From the NCBI GenBank assembly GCA_951799445.1, contig OX637288.1, positions 47,197,288 through 47,261,287 of the forward strand: a stretch of DNA of 64,000 nt, read 5' to 3'. Below, piece by piece: positions 1 to 11,030 of this stretch. Origin of the DNA: Pseudisothecium myosuroides. Lineage: Eukaryota > Streptophyta > Bryopsida > Hypnales > Lembophyllaceae. The position numbers were made by a program, and so were the translations under genes. The notes under the pieces are model-generated. The model was not told where the DNA came from and searched no databases. It saw only the letters and a list, made by a program, of their open reading frames with translations. Numbering within the stretch: the first letter of the stretch is position 1; every line of letters starts with the position of its first letter.

Positions 1-564
1 GTAGAATCTGATCCTTCAAAACTTTCCATTCAAGGGCAGGAGATGCACCTAGAAGAGAGAGAGCAGATATAAAAATCTTTTGAAGCCCCGTACTGAAGGT
101 TAAGAGCAGTCCGAATTGCAATCATTGAAGTCTTCCTCAATATATACATCTGTCACAGATCACCAAGAAAATGAGTTGAAAGCCACAAAGGAATCTGAAA
201 GTGCTCCGAAACACGTACGTAAGACATTCGTTCCATTGTTCTATCCTACACTTATCTTTATCAAGAGTGATTGGTCAAATTTAATTTCAATAATGTCAAA
301 ATGCCCAAGTGACAAGTGTCTGCTTGGGTATCTATAAGAGTTGAAATCATTTAGGAAGTACAGTTTCAAGGTAACAAATGTATCAGTTAATAGAAGACAT
401 GGTGTCCTACATTATTGAAGAATAGAAAAATGTTTTGTAAGTAACCGTAATCAACTATTAGCTCCCTAGGTGGACTTCCAGTTCTAATTTGGCCAGTTAG
501 GGGTTAAGAAAAACAATACAAAACCAGGATTTTCAGCTCGAACAGAAGAAAAGCCGCTACATAC
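1..564 (-). other. GLT1 intron 4 (partial), running off the window
   Basis: The minus-strand GLT1 gene continues beyond the left edge. Exon 4 ends at 565 on a GTATGT donor, so this stretch is the start of the next intron. I see no glutamate synthase coding similarity here; a 73-codon plus-strand ORF at 116-337 has no recognisable content. Confidence 0.7.
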
Positions 565-2406
565 CTGCTGCTCAAAATCAGACGTGGAGCGACTGCTTGG
601 TGTAATAATCACTTGTGCAACGACGGGTTCAGTATCAATGGCTCCCTTGCCGAGGCCAGAATTATTGGTCTTCACAACACGCCAGCCCAAAACTCTGTGC
701 CCGAGCTCTTCTGCAACCTGAATTTCATTCGCGATTTCTTCAGTAAAATAATTTGGCAATTCAATAAACCTGGAACTGACAAGATACTCTCTTCCGTCAA
801 CAAGTACAGAGGACAAAAACATCACAAAGGTGTGGGAGTATAACGGCGCAAGTACCTTGTTAAAGACCTTCTTACTCTCTTCACGCCGGTGTTCAATCGT
901 CGGTAAGAAAACCATACCGACCGCGTATTTGCCAATTGGAGGAACACTTAAGTCCAATTCCTCCATCAGTACCTGCCAGAACATCCATAAAAATTCATTC
1001 TCCAACGACATTAAAGCTCACCATATCGTCAAATCGCAAGTAATCATACAAAGACACAAGCAGTGTACCTTAGTAAAGTAATCATGAGGTATGCTAACTA
1101 AAATTCCGGCACCATCACCAGTATTCACTTCACATCCGCATGCACCTCGGTGTGCCATGCGCACCAGCATTTCTATGGCATCAGTCACCTGCCACAAATT
1201 CCCCCCCCAAAATGAGATTATAACAGATTTCGGAGAAGGACAACTAAATCCACGCAAATGGTGGCGTCCGTTCATCTCGCTGACCTAACAAGACCCTGCT
1301 ATGCGAAAGAATTACCTAGAGTACAAGGCAGGAACAGAATTTAGGCATCATACAAAAGCGTGCAAACAGTTTTATGTCTTCTCTGAGGATAGCAACAAGA
1401 GTGGTTGTCTAATCATACACAATCAATTCCATGCTCTAAATTGTGCACGAACTATCTGCAAGCTCATACAAGCGGTTCCCTAAGCTAGAACTGGCACAAA
1501 ATTCAAACCCAAAACCCTTTCTCATGGAGATTCATTCTCTTACAAATCTCTTACAAAGTTCTGAACTGTATTCTGTCTAAAAATCACCTCAATTAGCATT
1601 TTAAGAAAAAGAATCGCCCTCTACCTCGCTGGCAAAACAGTGGGAAATTTCGAAAACAGAACTTTTAAGGATATAAATTCGCCACTACCTTGCTAATAAA
1701 ATGAATTTTCGGTTTAGGTTCATCACCAATTAACGCATTAAAGATATGAATCGCCTACTACCTCGCTGATAAAGCGTTGGAATTTTTTTTCACTTTAAAA
1801 AAAAACAGTAAGCACCAGAGCTCTGTTACGGAAAACTGTAGGAGAGGAGCTCTCTATCTGTGCCAACTACAATTCTTCGATTTAATTTCACCTTCAATTA
1901 GCATCCAAGAATACGAATCGCCTACAGATAAACCGTTGAAAATTTCAAACAGGAAACTTCGTAAGCTCCAGAGATCTATTGCACAAAGTTGCAGGAGGAG
2001 AAGAGTTTCTGCCAGTGTCACTCACAATTTTGCGGTTAGGCAAGGCTGAGAGCTCGGCCACAAAGCCAACGCCGCACGAATCCTTGTCAAACGAGGGATC
2101 ATAGAGCCCCAAATTGCCCTCCGGCACCCCGGAAAGCCCCGCCAGAACGGGCTTGAAGCTTAACCCTCTTCCATTGGCGCTGCTTGCATCCGAGAAGTGC
2201 AACTGCCTCTGCTGCAACCTCTCCTTCGTTGACAGCTTCAACGGCGCCGCTCTCCGCAGTCCCGTAAACCGGGTGGCCCTCAACCAGTGAGGCTTCGCAC
2301 TACATGACGCAGACGCTCTCCCCCGATTTGTCGACCGATTTGTTTGCGCGACAGGGCAATGAGAACCGATCTGTAACAGAACTTGCTGACACGCTGCCAT
2401 CGTCAA
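565..2406 (-). CDS. GLT1: NADH-dependent glutamate synthase, 5' exons 1-4 (partial)
   Basis: NADH-GOGAT converts glutamine plus 2-oxoglutarate to two glutamates in plastids. Four exons are placed by reading frame and GT-AG borders: 2406-2026, 1188-1069, 972-856 and 717-565. All junctions are phase 0, giving 257 codons of a protein usually near 2,200 residues. Exon 1 begins with a Ser/Arg/Ala-rich leader that looks like a plastid transit peptide, then has the DKDSCGVGF block. Its Cys (about residue 111) is the expected N-terminal nucleophile of the glutaminase domain after propeptide removal. Exon 2 carries the [17 protein letters not shown] block, which matches the NADH type rather than the ferredoxin type. 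Exon 3 has GKYAVGM.FLP, and exon 4 has LGHRVLGWR and DFEQQ. Introns are 837, 96 and 138 nt. A second Met lies two codons after the chosen start. No frameshift or stop was seen. Confidence 0.93.
718..855 (-). other. GLT1 intron 3, in frame and free of stops
   Basis: This 138-nt intron (GTACTTGC...AATTCAG) lies between the VFNK and VAEELGH codons of GLT1. It is a multiple of three and contains no stop, so retention would add 46 residues without breaking the frame. Known NADH-GOGATs are contiguous across this point, which is why I treat it as an intron. Confidence 0.75.
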
Positions 2407-2932
2407 AACGCTACCAAGAGATGCTCCCTATTCTCCTTCCGCCAAGCGAAAAATCTCCACAATCATGAGACCGCTCTTTGCAAGAAGTACACCACCGGCT
2501 ACAATTTCCAAAAGGTTTTCGAGAAGCTGCGGCTTCCGCTCAATGCTCTCGAAACCTTCTGTCTTGGAAAACTGAGCACTATAGTGGAAGCCGCAACCTA
2601 CGTGAAAGCACTAAAACCTGCATGTCCACCACAAACGCGCAACTCCTGAATGTAAGTATCCCGAAATCACAATCACAACCAAATTCACATGAAATTCGTG
2701 CTCCTAAACTCAGGAAAACCAAATCGGCACACGCAAAAAGTCCGAATTCGTCAAACTAACACGTTCTCACTACAGATCGGGTTCCAACACGCACGTTTCT
2801 GGCAACCGGACTGACAAAACGAACGTCACGCTTACGAAATAGATCCAGAATCCCGAAATTCACGACCTCCTACTAACTTAAACACGATTCTCCACACCGA
2901 TCGCACACAAGATTATTAACGCTCCACATCCA
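2407..2932 (-). promoter_or_regulatory. Probable GLT1 5' untranslated region
   Basis: This is the stretch between the proposed TATA box and the GLT1 start codon. It has no minus-strand ORF joined to the transit peptide. ORFs on the plus strand here have no recognisable content. A 5'UTR of up to about 500 nt is inferred only from the TATA position. Confidence 0.35.
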
Positions 2933-2940
2933 CTTTTATA
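2933..2940 (-). promoter_or_regulatory. Candidate TATA box (TATAAAAG) for GLT1
   Basis: On the minus strand the sequence reads GTATAAAAGTGG, a good plant TATA match, about 530 bp upstream of the GLT1 ATG. It lies between the coding exon and the GC-rich upstream zone. The transcription start is not visible. Confidence 0.4.
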
Positions 2941-3219
2941 CAAACAACACAAAAAACATTTACGCAACACAAAAAAAAATCACAAAAAAAGACTCTTATT
3001 CTCTATTAAAGAGTATTCTCTTCCAAAAATCTCTCATACTCACTCTCTTCCAAAGAACGCAAAACAATTTCACATCACAAGAATCACGAGACACGCTGAA
3101 CCTGTTGTTGGAATCATGTGAAATTTGATTCTTAGTAATGTCACAATGCTTGCTCAGCTGTGACTCACCTAATAAAAAAACACGAAGCACACTCGCTCCG
3201 TCGCTCTTGATCACAAGCG

Positions 3220-3737
3220 GTGATGCAGCGCAGGAGGAGGGGGAGAGGGGGAGAGTGTGTTGTGGCTCTACGCCTGCAACCCTGGCGAGTATATTGGCCG
3301 AGAATATGGGCCGTCGCGCAGCGGACCCAAGCCCCAAACCCCTCGGCTTCACCAAAAGCCCTCCCCAACCATGCCGGGCCTGTCCCCGTGGTCTCCCCAT
3401 CTCCGAATCCCGAATCCGGGATCCATCACACGCGCTCTCCCGAACTTTCCGAGCCGGGGACGAGGCTGAGGTTCGGCACCGGAGCTGTGACGAGGCTGGG
3501 ATGAGGCGAGGCGAGGCTGGGATGAGGCGGGGCGAGGCGGGGTGAGGTGTGGGTGAGGCGGAGGTTTGGGGGGATCTGGGCGGCGAGGCTGAGGCTCGGG
3601 GGGAGCGAAGCCAGGCGACGCGGCCAGGTGGGACGGGGCCCAAGACCGTGGGCGTGGTGAAGGGACGGCACCGCCATCTCAGCATCCGACTTGGCGGGCA
3701 CTGGGCGCCTCTTCTCACTGCAGCGCCTGCCCCCCAT
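3220..3737. promoter_or_regulatory. GC- and CpG-rich zone upstream of GLT1, with GAGGC repeats
   Basis: Base composition changes sharply from the AT-rich surroundings to G+C-rich DNA with many CpGs. From about 3470 to 3610 the plus strand has irregular tandem GAGGC / GGGATGAGGC units and several runs of three or more G. ORFs here (for example minus 2996-3718) are low-complexity Pro/Ser/Arg translations of this composition, and I do not call them genes. A CpG-rich promoter-distal element of GLT1 is the simplest reading. A divergent plus-strand first exon ending at a GTAAGC donor near 3740 is possible. Confidence 0.45.
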
Positions 3738-5304
3738 AAGGTAAGCGGCCCATTAGGGGAGTACTATTAGGGGCCCCTAGGACGGCTTCGGCCACTAGAC
3801 CTCTGTCATCGGTCTTGGAATTTTTCACCTTCTCGGTCTGGTTGTTTTACCAGGAATCTTATTATTTACCACCAACCTGACCTGGCAACCCAATTTGGGA
3901 ATTTCGAATTCATTTCGGCCCTTGGAATGTTCCGGAAAACGAATATTTTAAGCCACCAGAAAAAGGGCATCTCATTGTTTATATTTTATTCTCATTGTTT
4001 ATATTTTACCCCTAAAGGCTTGGCAGGCACATGAGGTCTACACCTGGCCCCCTATTGGTTGCCCCCGTAGACCATCGGTTGGTTGTTGCGAATTCCTTCA
4101 TCCAATTGCTCATTGGTTCTCGGTGGCCTTTGGGGTGCTCAAATAGTAGGGGTGCTCAAATAGTAAGGGTCCCTCCATTTCAATTGGGAATTTGGGATAT
4201 TATGGTTGAAGATGAGAACGGGTTTTTACTGTAGCCCGCTTGCCTATCAACAGTCTGATAACTGATTGACCGAGAAGTTGGAATATGCGGTGAATCTTTT
4301 TGAAGTTTGGGATTTGGAGGAATGGGCCTTATTATTCCTCACCCAATTTCATGGAATTGGAGAAGGGAGAATCTACTGTGTGGGTTTCTCTTTTACGGGT
4401 TTTTTTTAAATTTCCAAACATATGGTCATTGCCTCATTGGTCAATGAATGTATATAATTGGGTTATTATAATCTACTTGGGTATCTTGTTGGCAATTGTG
4501 TGAGTGGCCGGGGAGGGTGTTCAGGTTGGATTTGAATTGGGCCTCTGCTTTACGGTATCTTTGGAAATTCAAACCCCCTTCCTGAGGACCCGGCCCCAGG
4601 ACCACTGTATAACTGCAAATTCTTTTATTTTTTTTATTTTACAACTGCAACTTCAGCCCTATAGCCAATAGCTTTATTTTGTGCCGCAAATTCCCGGGCT
4701 CCACTTGCGTCTTGGCTTTGAGTTGTAGAAAGGGATATGCCAGCTCAATTAGTGTGCGAGCGTAGCGGTATGAGAAGTCGCCCTGATTGGTCAGCAATGA
4801 TTCAAAAAGCGGAGGGGCCAAAACTCCATTTTTTTGACCTGGGGGTGGACAATTCGGTTAAAAAGTTTGTCCGCCAGTTTCAGTTGGAGTGGTTCACAAT
4901 CACAACCAGGGCTTTTTTTTTTAGCGATTATTTTGTTGAAAAGCGACGATTTTTTTTTTATGGAATATTTTGGCGATATATTTCTGGTTTCATATTGTAT
5001 TGGATGAAATCGTAAAATACTGCCAAATTTGGGATCATATCACTCTAGTTTGGATGAATGTACACTCTTTTGAATGGAAAAATAAAATTTCATTCATATC
5101 TTGTAGGTTTCGTCTATTTCTTTGGATGTAAATAGCTTCCTCACTACATTGAAGATCACTTTTGGCATTGCCTATAATAAATGGAAAAAATAAAAATAAA
5201 AATTGGTTCACATGGCCAAGGAAGATTGACTTCCTTATTGCCCTAGCCAAGGATAAATGTAAAAATTGTAGTCTATTTTGTGCCGCGTAAATTTTGTATT
5301 TCTT
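3738..5304. other. Intergenic DNA, no supported gene
   Basis: AT-rich with occasional CCAAT-like boxes. A 17-bp direct duplication containing GGGTGCTCAAATAGTA lies near 4133-4170. Short ORFs here show no domain signal. Confidence 0.5.
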
Positions 5305-5335
5305 CACACGCACGCGCACACACACACACGCACAT
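5305..5335. repeat. CA/CG dinucleotide microsatellite
   Basis: Imperfect run of CACACG / CACACACA units, about 30 bp. Confidence 0.8.
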
Positions 5336-7063
5336 CTTAGCTAATGTGAGACCTCTTATTGCAAAAATGAATTCAATATTTGCAAAAAAAATTATATGTG
5401 GCAAATAAAAAATTCCAGTAATTTCTCCAATGATGAAATACGAGGCGATAAAGAAGATCAATCCACCACGGCCGGTTCCGTTCACATATGATATTTGATC
5501 ATATTTGATCATCTTGATGTATAATAGATAGTTCATGCGTTTTTGTGATTCGATGTGAGAGGAGTACTAGGAGTCCTATAAAAGAATCAACAAAAACATT
5601 CAGAAGCAAGAATGTAGCAAGTCATAGCATATCCACCTTCGTTTTAATATCCCGTTACATCAACCAAAATTTGAAGGGGACCAACTGAAAACATCGGAAG
5701 GCAAGATTTGACAAGTCATAGGCATGCAGATTTTGTTCTTTATACCACCCTCTGTCCTCATTGCCCTTTCCCTCTATCTTTCTGTCCTATCAAAAAGCAA
5801 TGGCGCTTTTTGAGTGAACAAACGACACTTACAAGTGCCGAAGTGGCCACAGTAGGATCAATACATGTATTTTTTAGATATAAAGAGTCTTAAAGAATAT
5901 AGCAAATTTGAATAAGATGACCGTAAATTGTAAATTCACTTTTATACCAAAGGCGCTTTTGAATCTTAGAATAAATTACTTCAATAATTCACTAAGACTC
6001 TGTTGCTTTCCGCACTATCCGTGATGCTTGACCAAAGCTTTTGCGCCTTGTTTTGGGGTCGACAAAGCTTGGCAATGGAAATGTTCACATAGACATTGAA
6101 GCCCCCAAAGCATTAGATTTCTATTGGTAATCTATTTTTCATTGATGTTTCCTGGCAATTCATTTATAATTTTATTTAAAATATTAATCAACAATTAATT
6201 TGGAAAAATTGAATTTGCAACCATGGAGTGCCGTTTTTTTAATTTTAGAATGATACAATAAAAAAAGAAACATGATGTTCTACACTATTGATAATGTAAA
6301 CCTATAGGGAGATTTTCAAAAATTTAAATACATGTTGCATTTGATATATATTGTTTGGCTTTATATTTCAAAAATTCATATTAATTTTGAAAATTTCTTC
6401 CAAAAATGTGAAAATTTTACACCTTAAAAAAGACATGCAATTACATGAAAAATATATACAAAAATGACATTCATAGGTACTAGCAAATGCTTGTTTGAAA
6501 CAATTATAATAGGCTTATCCATTTATGGTTAAGTTATAAGGATGTAGACTTTAGTTGACATGAAAGTCTTGGCAGCTCTGAACTTTGGAGGTGTAAGTTG
6601 ACCAATAGCTAGCATTGGATCCTATATATATACAAAAAAAATCAAAGATCGAGACCACATTGGTTGCCTCAAAAACCTTTCAACTCTAATATTGAGTACT
6701 CCGTATTTTTTAATTCCAAATTCTTTTGGCCTTTATTTTGTAAATTAATTGAATACCAAAGGTTCTCATAACCTCAATTGAAAAGCCACTATAGACTTCA
6801 ATTTTGATCTTATGAATTTGAAATTCTATTAAATTAAGTTACTTTTGTAAAAGCTTCATTTCATCAATTTAGTCATGGCTTCAAAGGCATCCTATGGTCG
6901 CAAAGTAGGACCTATATATGTTGATAGAGAAATTCCAAAGGTCACTCCAAAAATCAACTAACCTAAAGGTTGTTAGAAGAATAACTAACTTATTTTTCAA
7001 AAAATTATGATACCAATTCCAATAATCTATAGTCACAACAAGGTTACTTACATTATATCGTAA
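5336..7063. other. AT-rich intergenic DNA, no supported gene
   Basis: The stretch near 5340-5440 resembles, in reverse complement, part of the interior of the MITE at 52922-53179, so a decayed relative may lie here. A segment near 5640-5720 resembles the degenerate repeat unit found at 8050-8800. Nothing coding was recognised. Confidence 0.4.
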
Positions 7064-7959
7064 GTCCTAAAGTCCCATTGCCTTTTTTCATCAAAAAACA
7101 CACAAAATTGCCATTTCTATTGTGAAGGGTAGGAAGCTTTTAAAATTACTCCGTATTTTTTTGCATATATATAAATATAGGTACTTGCATTAAACTAGTA
7201 TATAAACATATGGAAGAAATTTCAAAGTTTTTGACCATGTAGATTGCAAGATATTTGTGTTTAAAGTGAAGAAACCCGATTTTTTTTGCACCGTATGTGA
7301 CTAGATTATAAGACCTTGAATCTTCTAAGCTTGAAATTTTTGCACTATAGATTTTGATTATAACTCTTTTTCTAAAAAGACACTTGATTTTCATTCTTTA
7401 AAAAGTTGTTAGAAAGAAACAAGTTTGAGTTTGAATGAAAAACTGAATCGTTAATAGTTCTAGGATGGAATTGAAACACACTAATAAATTCCAACAATGA
7501 GATTGTTCTAGCAAGCATACTAAACCTTGTTGCATTTTTTTTTGGAAAATTGTAAAAATTAAGTTCAAAATTAAACTCAATATATCATTTCTTCAAGAAG
7601 TTTTTGTAATTAACCCCAATGTAATTTGGAGCTCCATAATTAACTTTCACATCACTATTCTAAAAAAAATGAATCAAAGCTTTCTATGTCGACAAAAAGA
7701 CAATCTATGAGAAATAAAATTTAAAAATTTTATTTCAAATTTTTGTAGTTTTTTTTTTATTGTCCAACGACCTAAATTTCAACTAAAGATGGCATAACTT
7801 TTGCTTCCATGCACCAATTGATATAAAAATCATATTTCTATTAAAGCAAATGTATTTTTCTATCTTAATAAAAAAATCAAGAAATTATGCAAAAAATTGA
7901 GATCCCTTGCCTACCAGAACTCACATTTGTCCCTTGAGGGGACAATGGGACTTTAAAGG
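7064..7959. mobile_element. Diverged TTAA-type MITE (family of the 57.3-kb copy)
   Basis: The terminal inverted repeats are GTCCTAAAGTCCCATTG on the left and CAATGGGACTTTAAAGG on the right, followed by TTAA (GTAA on the left). The interior near 7085-7130 (cacaaaattgccatttctattgtg) resembles the copy at 57332-57907. It has no transposase ORF; the 60-82-codon ORFs inside are not recognisable. It is about 896 bp, older and more decayed than the other copies. Confidence 0.55.
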
Positions 7960-8049
7960 TTAAATATTGCTTTATCATGGGTAAAATAGGATCAATCCTT
8001 ATTCCTTTAATACCATCCCACCATACTTTATTCCAAGTATACCAACAAA

Positions 8050-8800
8050 GATACAAATTTGGCAAGTCAAGAACAAATTCATTGTTTTTTTAATGTCAAA
8101 TGATAGTCCAAAAAGACCGACAAAAACAAGAATTTGACAAGTCAGTGTAGACTTTGTTCTTTTCTCCATTGCCTTTCATTATTGACCTTCCATCCTTGTT
8201 TCTTCTACATTCATCCTCCTTGTCACATCAAGCCTTGTTTTAATGAGACCAACAACAATATAGGAAGGCAAGAATTTGACAAACTTATTATTACAAACAT
8301 ATTATATGTTTATTCTTCCAAACAAATTATGTTCTTTGTTCCCTTGGCTTTTGTTGTAAATTGTCGATTCTAATTCTAGAAAGGCAACAAAAAGTAGAGC
8401 AAGAATCTCACAAATTAGGACCAAATTATATTACTTTCTCTACGGGCTTTCACATTGTCAACATTCCACCCTTATTTTCCTTCACATCAATCCTAATTTC
8501 CCAAAGACCAATGAAAATAAAGGATGGGAAGAATTTGGTAAGTCATGGATAGATTATGACTTATCTCCACCTAGGCCTTTAATTGTCAACCTTCCATCCC
8601 CTTTATCTTGGCCTCCATTTTTTTTACTATTACATCAACCCTAGTTCTAAAAAAACTAACAAAAGTGTAGGATGACAAGTCGGGCCATATTATATAATTT
8701 TTTCCATTGCCTTTCATGATTAACCTTCTATTCTCTTTTTCCTTCACTTCTATTTCCATATCCTATCACATCAACCTTAATTCCAGCTCTTGCACGACCA
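8050..8800. repeat. Degenerate ~130-150 bp tandem repeats
   Basis: A recurring block contains AAGGCAAGAATTTGACAAGTC, then a pyrimidine-rich segment with TTGCCTTTCATTATTGACC, then CACATCAA.CCT. Copies are visible near 8130, 8270, 8530 and 8670, and an outlying one near 5640-5720. Confidence 0.45.
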
Positions 8801-8863
8801 CTTGTCTCACTATTTCAAATATAAATCAAATGTAAATCAAATGTAGCAAATCTTGAATAAAAT

Positions 8864-9028
8864 CACTAGAAGAAATTTGCGTTTGCCTCAACAAAATCTA
8901 CTTGATGTGTTTGTTGAGGCAAACGCAAAATTTGCGGGTTTTTTGCGTTCTTGAGCGTAGCTTTTGCATTTGCCTCAACAAACACATCAAGTAGATTTTG
9001 TTGAGGTAAACACAAATTTCTTCTAATG
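8864..9028. mobile_element. 165-bp CACTA-type MITE with intact 3-bp target duplication
   Basis: The ends are CACTAGAAGAAATTTG and CAAATTTCTTCTAATG, imperfect inverted repeats of the CACTA class. They are flanked on both sides by AAT (8861-8863 and 9029-9031), the 3-bp duplication expected of CACTA transposons. The arms (each with TTTGTTGAGGCAAA-like blocks) pair over most of the length and leave a loop near 8935-8965. There is no coding capacity. The RNA would form a strong hairpin. Confidence 0.8.
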
Positions 9029-9554
9029 AATACTTGGAGAAGACAAGTGTATCTAATCCTTTGCATTGAATAACTATCGAAAGCAACAAGAACAAAATAA
9101 TGCATATTCTTCTACCATGAATATCAACATCAATTAAGCACTTATAGATGTGTTATGATAGAAAAATATCACCAAGAGGCTAACCAACTCGTTGAAAATG
9201 AAAAACAAATACAACATCTTGCACTAAAACACAATCTCAACAAACACAAACAAATTAAATGCCTAAAATACATAAATTTGAATAGCAACAACCATCAACA
9301 ACAATACGTCCTTTGCCTATTCAAACTCCAATAATGATAACAAAAAATTAGCATTATAAATTAGGTTGCATCATAATCTTGAAAACCACAGTGCTCCAAC
9401 CTTAAATCCACAAACAAAAAATGTAGAGTAGAAAACACCAAATGGCAGTTGTAGAAAACGACGGACATTAGCAGCATCAATATAGAAAAGAACTTGTTAA
9501 ACAGATTATTGCCTTCATTTTTGTGTTGTTCTTCTTATAATTCTATCCAATATG

Positions 9555-9615
<61 letters not shown>

Positions 9616-11030
9616 CATCAAACTTCAAAAGTTTCATATCCACTTGTTTTTAAAATATGTAAAAATATGTAAAAAATTGCCATGCACTTCACAAATACCA
9701 TGAACATTTGAAGGACTACATTATTCAATACTACTTGGAAATGTTGTTGTAAAAGTAATGTATTTTTTGAGTATTATTCGACTTTTTAATGCTAATGATA
9801 TATAATGACACTTTCTTGGAAAGAAGAAATTAGGAAATGGAAGCTTGAGTGATAAGTTGGATTTAAAGACTTCAAAAAACAAGTTTGGTTTGAAGGCTTT
9901 TGGTAAGATACCATTCTACATTCACTTTAATAAAGAATTAAGTTTGATATTTTATTATTTCTACTTTGAAATCTTGCTCCAAAACATGGTCTTTGTAATT
10001 GACATTAATAGCTATGAGTTTGTGATATATTTGGCATAAAGCCCTATTCAAAGGCAATGGTCCCATGCAAGTTTTAAAGCATTCATTCTACATAAATTTG
10101 AATCTTCTTAAATACAATTACCGTTGCATTTTAAACCTTGCAAATTTCTTCAAATTTGACATTTGCTATGACAATCGATAATCACTGGGACAATCATGAA
10201 AGCATGTACATGTAGACTTACATTCACTTGTTTAAAACCATGGATAACAAATTTTACTCCACATAGTCGTGCAAGACTCAATTTACTAATCCAAAAGTTT
10301 TTACTTCCAAATGATAGGACAATGATTAAAACTTATTGCAAATATCATATATCAACAAGTATGACTAATGTAATATAACACTTTCACATTTTTGAAAACA
10401 AAGCACAAGATTTTATTCCTAATTTTAAATATGATCTTCTACTTGCCACTTTTCTTAATTACTAAGGCACAATACAAATGAAGTAAATCTACAACACATT
10501 AGAGCTTTGCACCTCATTCGAATCTCACTTCTTTGTTTGTAATCACAAAGATGATTCCATATGGAAACACTTTGGTTTGGTTTGGTTCCAAGAATTTATT
10601 TGATTGTTAAAAAGCATGATCATAATACTAGACACAATAAAAGGTTCTTTGTAAGCTTTTCAACATAAAAAACGTGGGATCAATCATTTAGATAACAATC
10701 TAAAAAAGTAGTGAAGTATCAAGGCAAGAAAGGATTTATTGAAAAGTTTTTTCATACAAAGCTCTTAAACTTTTTTGTAAAACTTCAATACCAATTAAGT
10801 AAATTTAGGAATTCTTTTCTTCATAGTTTCCTTACTTTTTCATTGTTGTCATATGATCGACATGCATTATCAAATGATTTCAATTTGACACAAAATAACT
10901 TTCTTTTGTGACACTTCACCACTCTTTACACTACCGTGACTAGTTTTTTTCAAAGTTCTTCAACATTTTCATCCTTGAAGATGTCACAAATCAGAAAAAT
11001 AAATGCTGATAGGTTTTTCTAAACTATGTT
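9029..11030. other. AT-rich intergenic DNA, no supported gene
   Basis: Only short AT-rich ORFs occur, none recognisable. It includes the AT microsatellite listed separately. Confidence 0.5.
9557..9613. repeat. (AT)n microsatellite
   Basis: Uninterrupted AT dinucleotide run of about 56 bp. Confidence 0.95.

Noticed and set aside
484..1011. 175-codon continuous minus-strand ORF as a single GLT1 exon
   Set aside because: Known NADH-GOGATs lack the 46 residues in its middle, and GT-AG borders bracket them exactly, so it is two exons plus an open intron.
2996..3718. 240-codon minus-strand ORF upstream of GLT1
   Set aside because: It is Pro/Ser/Arg low-complexity translation of the GAGGC-rich zone, with overlapping ORFs in other frames. 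No splice link to the GLT1 transit peptide was seen.
9494..9703. 69-codon ORF with a Tyr-Ile repeat
   Set aside because: It is a translation of the AT microsatellite.
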